From contig SLHT01000171.1 of the NCBI GenBank assembly GCA_007136055.1, positions 1 through 8,436 of the forward strand: 8,436 nt of DNA, read 5' to 3'. Below are positions 1-4,679 of the stretch, in pieces. Made by a program: the position numbers and the translations under genes. This DNA is from Syntrophomonadaceae bacterium (GTDB lineage: Bacteria > Bacillota > Dethiobacteria > DTU022). Within the stretch, counting starts at the first letter, position 1; each line of letters opens with the position of its first letter. A model generated the notes under the pieces. It was not told the DNA's origin and ran no database searches. It saw only the letters and a list, made by a program, of their open reading frames with translations.

Positions 1-217
1 AAGCTGCTTCCGGGTTAGCAAGAATATGTATAACAACCGTTCCTTCCCACGTTTTTGCCACCTCTTTGTAAGTTTCATCTTCCTGGATTAATTTTTCAAA
101 AGTAGCCACCCATTCCGGTGAACCCATAGCATATGGTTTTTCTGCTTTCGATAGACGCTCATTGGCCATTTCCTGGTAAGCTTTTTCCCATTCTTCAGTA
201 CCGTAAGTATAGGACAT
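1..217 (-). CDS. SCP2-like (sterol carrier-type) small protein, C-terminus cut by window edge
   Basis: Seventy-two codons are visible, reading from an ATG at 217 leftwards off the window edge, so only the N-terminus is seen. A strong Shine-Dalgarno (GGGAGGAG on the minus strand, 225-232) sits 7 nt before the ATG and fixes the start. The peptide begins MSYTYGTEEWEKAY and later has the stretch TWEGTVVIHILANPEA. From memory, this pattern resembles the N-terminus of short SCP2-domain proteins of anaerobic Firmicutes, which bind acyl chains or acyl-CoA in a hydrophobic tunnel. The tunnel region would lie beyond the edge, so the family call rests on the N-terminus alone. No signal peptide or membrane segment is visible. 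The gene is divergent from the oxidoreductase operon and shares a 397-bp intergenic region with it, which suggests but does not show co-regulation. It could instead be an uncharacterised protein outside the SCP2 family. Confidence 0.6.
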   Translation of the reverse strand, partial: MSYTYGTEEWEKAYQEMANERLSKAEKPYAMGSPEWVATFEKLIQEDETYKEVAKTWEGTVVIHILANPEAA

Positions 218-333
218 ATTAGCACTCCTCCCGAAGGTTGATAAATTTTTCAAACATGCCGCATCCTAACTTAATACCGATCCTCCTTCCTGCTTAAAGA
301 TTGCCTTTTCCGAAAATACAACAAATTAAATTA

Positions 334-339
334 ATTATA
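334..339 (-). promoter_or_regulatory. Possible -10 box for the SCP2-like gene
   Basis: On the minus strand this is a perfect TATAAT in a very AT-rich stretch, about 117 nt upstream of the SCP2-like start. No good TTGACA-like hexamer lies 16-18 nt upstream; the best-placed sequence is TTCCGC. The assignment is therefore weak. A further SD-like GAAGGAGGA on the minus strand near 282-291 is not followed by a usable start codon. Confidence 0.25.
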
Positions 340-370
340 ACTCTTTTAATAGCAATGCGGAAGCAGATAG

Positions 371-379
371 TGGTATAAA
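371..379 (+). promoter_or_regulatory. Possible extended -10 promoter for the oxidoreductase operon
   Basis: The sequence TGGTATAAA fits the extended -10 pattern (TGn followed by TATAAA), which can work without a good -35 hexamer. Transcription from here would give a leader of roughly 225 nt that includes the palindrome at 401-412 and the hairpins at 508-594. It competes with the candidate at 436-465. Confidence 0.3.
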
Positions 380-400
380 TTTTCTTTTTTTTGCATATTC

Positions 401-412
401 TTTGCCGGCAAA
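401..412. promoter_or_regulatory. Perfect 12-bp palindrome, candidate operator
   Basis: TTTGCCGGCAAA is its own reverse complement. It lies in the divergent intergenic region between the two candidate plus-strand promoters, about 200 bp upstream of the oxidoreductase start. A symmetric site here is what a dimeric regulator would bind, but no regulator gene is in the window. The shorter palindrome TTTGCAAA at 573-580 repeats its outer half-sites without the CGGC centre. Confidence 0.35.
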
Positions 413-435
413 TGGTTGTATTTTCTTGTCGGCCG

Positions 436-465
436 TTGTATATTTAAATAAATTGATGCTATATT
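436..465 (+). promoter_or_regulatory. Possible sigma-70-type promoter for the oxidoreductase operon
   Basis: A TTGTAT hexamer (436-441) and TATATT (460-465) are separated by 18 nt. Both are imperfect matches to the housekeeping consensus in an AT-rich context. Transcription would begin near 472 and produce a leader of about 140 nt holding all three hairpins at 508-594. Confidence 0.3.
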
Positions 466-507
466 GCGTTAGGTGTGTTTATTCTAAATTTTATTTATAC
501 GATCATT

Positions 508-594
508 ACTCCCGGACAGCAGGGAGTTATCCGAAGCCGGCATTGGATATGCCGGTCAGTAAAGCTGTAGAGTTTGCAAATGTTGGGGTTTGCA
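508..594 (+). promoter_or_regulatory. Structured leader: three consecutive hairpins before the oxidoreductase gene
   Basis: Three inverted repeats follow one another directly upstream of the ribosome binding site. The first is ACTCCC (508-513) with GGGAGT (522-527), loop of 8. The second is CCGGCAT (537-543) with ATGCCGG (549-555), loop of 5, extendable by one G-U pair. The third is TGCAAA (575-580) with TTTGCA (589-594), loop of 8, ending 8 nt before the SD. None is followed by a U-run, so they do not look like a terminator. A cis-regulatory RNA is possible. The molybdenum-cofactor (Moco) riboswitch class, which in some bacteria is thought to respond to the tungsten cofactor, would suit the downstream gene, but I could not match its conserved core here. 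The third hairpin is close enough to affect ribosome access. Confidence 0.35.
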
Positions 595-614
595 TAATAA
601 CTGGAGGTGTTTAA

Positions 615-2477
615 ATGTACGGCTGCCACGGAAAATTATTAAGGGTAGATTTAAGTAACAGCAAGGTAAACGAAGAAGAAATTCCCGAAAGTATGCATAG
701 AAAGTACCTCGGTGGTGCAGGTTTAGCCACAAGGTATCTCTGGGACGAAGTACCTAAAGGAGCAGCCCCCCTTGGACCTGAAAACAAGTTAATCTTTATG
801 GCTGGCAGCTTGACCGGTGTAGTTGCGCCCAGCACCGGCCGCTTTAGCATAGTTGCCAAATCGCCTCAAACAGGCATATGGGGCCAGGCTAATTCAGGAG
901 GACGCTGGGGGGTCGATTTTAAAAGATGCGGTTACGATGGCATAATATTCGAGGGCGCTTCATCAAAACCAGTCTACCTGGTAGTAGAGGACAATAAAGC
1001 AGAACTGAAAGATGCCTCTCACCTCTGGGGAAAAAACGTCCCTGAAACAACCGGCCTTCTCAAAGATGAATTAGGCGAAAAATTTAATGTGGCTTGCATT
1101 GGCCAGGCCGGTGAAAACCTGGTTAAATATGCAGCTGTCATGAATGACCTGGGCCGTGCTGCCGGACGCTGCGGCCTCGGAGCAGTTATGGGTTCAAAAA
1201 ACTTAAAAGCTATTGCCGTGCGCGGCAGCATTAAGACACCGGTAAGCAATCCTGAAGAGCTCAAGGTTCACTCTAAGAAGCAGTATGAATTGATGGATGA
1301 AGCTATGCTGAAAATGGCGATGCAGGCTTTCGGGACCACCGTAGTCCTTGACCTGGTCAGCGTACGAGGAGGGTTTCCAACCCGAAACTGGCAGTCCGGC
1401 GTTTTCGAGTATTCGGATGACATTAACGGTCCGGCCATATCAGATAATATACTGACCAAAAACATAACCTGCTTTGCCTGCCCGATTGAATGCGGCCGCG
1501 GCACTGAAATCAGCAAAGGCAAGTATGCCGGTCATAAAGGCGAAGGCCCGGAATATGAAACAGTGGGTACCTTCGGAGGAATGTGTTTCATTAACGATCT
1601 GGAAGCTATAACCATGGCCGGGTATCTCTGCAACGATTACGGCATCGATACCATCTCTGCAGGCAACACAATTGCTTTTGCCATGGAATGCTATGAAAAG
1701 GGCATCCTGACTGATTCCGATACCGGCGGCATCGCTATTAACTTCGGCGATCCCGATGTTATTGTTGACCTGGTCCACCTGATTGCCCGGAGGGAAGGTG
1801 TTGGCGATTTGCTTGCCGAGGGAACGATGCGGATGTCCCAGAAACTGGGCCAGGACAGCGAAGATTTTGCCATGCACGTAAAGGGGCTAGAACTTCCTGC
1901 ATACGACAGCCGTGCAGTACAAATGACCGGTTTAACCTATGCTACGGCCAATCGTGGCGGTGATCATATTACCGCTTATGTCCAGGGTCCCACTTTTGTC
2001 GACGCTCCCTTTCTTATGATCGAAGACAGTGAGATCAAAGATCCCTTTGTTGCCGATCCCTCCGAAGTTAAAGTGGCCGTTGACCTGGAAGATATGCTCA
2101 CTACTTTTGACTGTGTCGGCGCCTGTAAGTTCATGGGTTTATGCCTCAATGCCGATGATTGGGTGAAACTGGTCAACCTGGTTACCGGTTGGGATTTCGA
2201 CACAGCTGAATATAAGCAGGCCGGGGAAAGAGTGTACAACCTGGCCCGCGCTTTCAGCAACCGCGAAGGATTAACAGCTGAAGGCGATACTTTACCGAAG
2301 CGGCTCCTGGAAGAACCTCTACCCGATGGCCCGGCCGAAGGACACGTCAACGAACTTTCCATCCTTCTTGATAAATATTACCAGCTTCGCGGTTGGGATG
2401 AGCAAACCGGAAAGCCAACGGCTGAAAAACTGCGCGAGCTTAGTTTAGACGATATTGCAGCGGAAATCTGGAGCTGA
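615..2477 (+). CDS. aor: Tungsten-type aldehyde:ferredoxin oxidoreductase
   Basis: This 620-aa protein has the full length usual for the AOR family (about 600-620 aa). These enzymes interconvert aldehydes and carboxylates in the cytoplasm, using a tungsten bis-pterin cofactor, one [4Fe-4S] cluster and ferredoxin. The N-terminus MYGCHGKLLRVDL is typical. SGGRWG (94-99) lies in the N-terminal pterin-binding domain, and GPEYET (311-316) is a family motif. C286, C289 and C293 (CxxCxxxC) plus C504 in D499-C-V-G-A-C504 match the four cluster ligands of Pyrococcus furiosus AOR. The segment around 345-350 (DTISAG) corresponds to the first DxxGL-type pterin loop, and the C-terminus keeps the usual GWDEQTGKPT-type segment (593-602). 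GGAGGTG (603-609) precedes the ATG, and a TAA abuts it upstream in the same frame, so the start is secure. The family assignment is firm. The substrate is unknown, and tungsten rather than molybdenum is inferred from the family. Confidence 0.95.
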   Translation: MYGCHGKLLRVDLSNSKVNEEEIPESMHRKYLGGAGLATRYLWDEVPKGAAPLGPENKLIFMAGSLTGVVAPSTGRFSIVAKSPQTGIWGQANSGGRWGVDFKRCGYDGIIFEGASSKPVYLVVEDNKAELKDASHLWGKNVPETTGLLKDELGEKFNVACIGQAGENLVKYAAVMNDLGRAAGRCGLGAVMGSKNLKAIAVRGSIKTPVSNPEELKVHSKKQYELMDEAMLKMAMQAFGTTVVLDLVSVRGGFPTRNWQSGVFEYSDDINGPAISDNILTKNITCFACPIECGRGTEISKGKYAGHKGEGPEYETVGTFGGMCFINDLEAITMAGYLCNDYGIDTISAGNTIAFAMECYEKGILTDSDTGGIAINFGDPDVIVDLVHLIARREGVGDLLAEGTMRMSQKLGQDSEDFAMHVKGLELPAYDSRAVQMTGLTYATANRGGDHITAYVQGPTFVDAPFLMIEDSEIKDPFVADPSEVKVAVDLEDMLTTFDCVGACKFMGLCLNADDWVKLVNLVTGWDFDTAEYKQAGERVYNLARAFSNREGLTAEGDTLPKRLLEEPLPDGPAEGHVNELSILLDKYYQLRGWDEQTGKPTAEKLRELSLDDIAAEIWS

Positions 2478-2495
2478 TAAAAGGAGGGCTTAGCA

Positions 2496-4178
2496 GTGTC
2501 TAACCTGGAAGAGAAAAGACCCTGGCTGAAAAGCTATAAGCTCGGACCCTATAAGCTTGAGCACAGCCTGGAACCATACCCGGAACTGCCTTTATATTCT
2601 ATACTCGACCAAACGGCGGAAAAACATCCGCGTTCTACAGCCATCGATTATTTCGGCATGCGTACCAATTACAGCGAGCTTAAGGAGCTAGCCGAAAGCC
2701 TGGCCTCCGCTCTTGTCGGCTTTGGTGTAAAAAAGGGTGATAAGGTAGCCACCATCCTGCCGACTTGCCCTCAATATATAATTGCCAACTTCGCCATTCT
2801 AAAAACAGGCGCCGTTCATGTGCCTTGCAGCATATTGCATAAAGCACGCGAGTTGGAATACGAAATTGGCGGATCAGAAGCGGAAACGGTTATCTGTCTT
2901 GAGGAACAGTTGGAAATGGTCCAGGCAGTCAAACCGGAAACTAAGCTTAAACAGATCATTGTAACATCCCTGCTTGACTATACTCCTAATCAGCCGGAGC
3001 AGCAGAAGGCTCCTGAAGGCACACACCGCTTTAAAGAACTGATCAACAACCATGAACCCTTAACTCCGTCTGTAGAAATTAATCCTCGGGAAGATCTCGC
3101 TTACCTGGCCTTTACCGGCGGCGCTACCGGCGTGCCAAAAGGAGTTATGCTCACTCATTACAACCGTTATGTTAATACGATGCAAGGAATGCCCTGGGCC
3201 ATGGCCAAGCTCGAAAAAGTAATTCGGGGTAAAGCATCCGCCTGTATCAGTGTGCCCCTTTTCCATTCATACGGTGATGCCTGTGCTTTGTTCTCTGTTT
3301 ACTGGGGACTGCGCATGATCCTGGTTCAAGACCCCCGGGATATCGATTATATAATGAAAATGCTTGTCGAAAACCGTCCTTTTTTAGCTGCTCTCGTGCC
3401 AACCCAGTTAATGAAACTGCGGGAAAAAGATCTGCCTCGAATGCCAATCCAAATCTTATCAGGAGCCTCTCACCTTCCATTTGAAATCAGGGAAAGTATC
3501 TCCGAAAAAATAAAGATGCCGGTTTCTGAAGGTTACGGATTAACCGAAAGCGGACCAATGACTCACCTTGACCTTACAGGTTTTTCTAAGGTAATGGGCT
3601 TCGCCGCCAAGCAGAAATACAGCATTGGACTACCCATTCCTGATACTGACGTTAAGCTGATCGACGAGGATAGCGGAGAAGAGACCCCCCCAGGCGAACC
3701 AGGCCATATGTATATTAAAGGACCCCAGGTGATGAAGGGTTACTGGCCTGAAGAAGGAGCTGGACTGGTTGACGGCTGGCTGCCGACCGGAGACATCGCC
3801 CGCATGGATGAAGACGGCTATTTTTATATTGTCGACCGAATAAAAGACATGGCCAACATTTCCGGCTACAAGGTCTATACCAGCACGATTGACGATATCC
3901 TGCATCAACATCCTGCCGTGTCGATGGCAGCGGCGATAGGCATTCCAGACCCCGAGAGGGAAGGAAGCGAGAGAATCAAGGCTTTTATTGTACTCAAAGA
4001 AGAGCACCACGGCAAAGTAACCGCCGAGGATATTATCGAATTCTGCAGGGATAAGTGCGCTTCTTACGCCGTGCCTCGCTATGTGGATTTTCGCGAAAGC
4101 CTTCCTTTCACAGTAACTGAAAAGATTTACAAAAAGCAACTTCGCGAGGAAGAAGTAGAGAAGGGGTCAAAGAAATAG
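2496..4178 (+). CDS. AMP-forming acyl-CoA synthetase (long-chain fatty-acid-CoA ligase type)
   Basis: This 560-aa member of the ANL adenylating superfamily would activate a carboxylic acid to acyl-AMP and then acyl-CoA, using ATP and CoA. The start is GTG, with AAGGAGGG (2481-2488) 7 nt upstream; it begins 18 bp after the oxidoreductase stop, so the two are surely cotranscribed. Motifs in order are the phosphate loop FTGGATGVPKG (206-216), YGLTE (347-351), TGD (431-433), DRIKD (447-451) and the C-terminal lysine K543 in TEKIYKKQLR. TGG instead of TSG in the loop also occurs in FadD-type enzymes. Three places depart from the usual pattern: A210 replaces the second loop threonine, the hinge-side segment after SGYKVY reads TSTIDD rather than the common P-x-E-x-E, and E542 replaces the glycine before the catalytic lysine. 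The position next to AOR suggests it activates the acid AOR produces, or supplies acid for reduction. Chain length cannot be read from the sequence. Confidence 0.9.
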   Translation: MSNLEEKRPWLKSYKLGPYKLEHSLEPYPELPLYSILDQTAEKHPRSTAIDYFGMRTNYSELKELAESLASALVGFGVKKGDKVATILPTCPQYIIANFAILKTGAVHVPCSILHKARELEYEIGGSEAETVICLEEQLEMVQAVKPETKLKQIIVTSLLDYTPNQPEQQKAPEGTHRFKELINNHEPLTPSVEINPREDLAYLAFTGGATGVPKGVMLTHYNRYVNTMQGMPWAMAKLEKVIRGKASACISVPLFHSYGDACALFSVYWGLRMILVQDPRDIDYIMKMLVENRPFLAALVPTQLMKLREKDLPRMPIQILSGASHLPFEIRESISEKIKMPVSEGYGLTESGPMTHLDLTGFSKVMGFAAKQKYSIGLPIPDTDVKLIDEDSGEETPPGEPGHMYIKGPQVMKGYWPEEGAGLVDGWLPTGDIARMDEDGYFYIVDRIKDMANISGYKVYTSTIDDILHQHPAVSMAAAIGIPDPEREGSERIKAFIVLKEEHHGKVTAEDIIEFCRDKCASYAVPRYVDFRESLPFTVTEKIYKKQLREEEVEKGSKK

Positions 4179-4181
4179 CGG

Positions 4182-4238
4182 CAGTATATTGTCACTATGC
4201 TAAATACTGATCCCCTGTAACCTTTATGTCAATGGGGA
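4182..4238 (+). other. Two short inverted repeats in the gap before the MoaD-like gene
   Basis: The 72-bp gap after the ligase holds CAGTAT (4182-4187) with ATACTG (4204-4209), and TCCCC (4211-4215) with GGGGA (4234-4238). The second pair overlaps the MoaD-like gene's ribosome binding site (GGGGAGGG, 4234-4241), so it could mask it. Neither is followed by a U-run, so this is not a convincing terminator. The stems are short and may be chance. Confidence 0.25.
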
Positions 4239-4250
4239 GGGAATGCCTGT

Positions 4251-4550
4251 TTGGAAGTCGTGGTAAAGCCATATCTTTTTCTCCGCCAGGTGTTTGGGGT
4301 AAATAAAGTTGTCCTCGACCTGCCGGAGGAAGCAAACGTACAGGAACTTCTGCAAGTTTTACGCTGTGATTACGGAATGCCAGAAAAGTTAAACGTAGCA
4401 GATGGCCAGCTTATCTTCATGGATGGCTATAAGCCAGTTGGCTTAACGATTCTTGTAAACGGATATAATATCAAGCAGCTGCAGGGACTATATACAACCT
4501 TAAATGACGGGGCTGTGATCAGCCTCTTCCCCCCTGCAGCAGGAGGCTGA
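4251..4550 (+). CDS. MoaD/ThiS-family ubiquitin-like sulfur carrier
   Basis: This 99-aa protein ends in FPPAAGG, the di-glycine tail (G98-G99) that MoaD and ThiS proteins use for adenylation and thiocarboxylation. The beta-grasp pattern is visible: an opening strand (EVVVKPYLFLR), VVLDLPEEANVQELL with the first helix, ILVNGYNI, and a closing LNDGAVISLFPP. MoaD gives sulfur to form the dithiolene of the molybdenum/tungsten pterin. MoaD-like genes are often found beside AOR genes, which fits cofactor supply here, but no MoaE or MoeB/ThiF partner is in the window. The start is TTG at 4251, 9 nt after GGAGGG. An ATG at 4243 is in another frame and stops after seven codons, and an in-frame GTG at 4260 would lie too far from the SD. 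The 72-bp gap suggests membership of the AOR operon. A role as a general MoaD or in another thiolation pathway cannot be excluded. Confidence 0.85.
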   Translation: MEVVVKPYLFLRQVFGVNKVVLDLPEEANVQELLQVLRCDYGMPEKLNVADGQLIFMDGYKPVGLTILVNGYNIKQLQGLYTTLNDGAVISLFPPAAGG

Positions 4551-4606
4551 GATAACATTTTAAGCGGCGATTGTACTCCTATCGATTAAGAATCTGTTCA
4601 GTACAG

Positions 4607-4650
4607 ACGGAGCTTTTCCATTATAACAAATTGTAACAGAAAAGCTCCGT
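4607..4650. terminator. Hairpin terminator between convergent MoaD-like gene and topA
   Basis: ACGGAGCTTTTC (4607-4618) and GAAAAGCTCCGT (4639-4650) form a perfect 12-bp inverted repeat with a 20-nt loop. In plus-strand RNA the loop can pair further (TTATAA 4621-4626 with TTGTAA 4631-4636, one G-U pair) over a CAAA tetraloop. The site lies 57 bp after the MoaD-like stop and 30 bp beyond the topA stop, so it probably serves both directions. The U-tract is poor: TTTCC then ATTT on the plus side, and none on the minus side. Confidence 0.75.
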
Positions 4651-4679
4651 TTCCATTTACCAGGCAATCAATACTACAC

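Noticed and set aside
402..614. Seventy-codon open frame directly upstream of and in frame with the AOR gene
   Set aside because: It would start at TTG with no ribosome binding site, overlaps candidate promoters and the hairpin leader, has no recognisable protein features, and ends in TAA abutting the well-supported AOR start.
218..614. CRISPR repeats, tRNA, or insertion-sequence ends in the AT-rich intergenic region
   Set aside because: No regularly spaced direct repeats, cloverleaf-compatible arms or terminal inverted repeats with target duplications were seen; only the palindromes and hairpins reported.
4612..4646. TATAAT-like sequence on the minus strand inside the terminator loop, as a possible promoter
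   Set aside because: No suitable -35 hexamer is placed upstream, and the sequence is part of the hairpin loop between two convergent genes.
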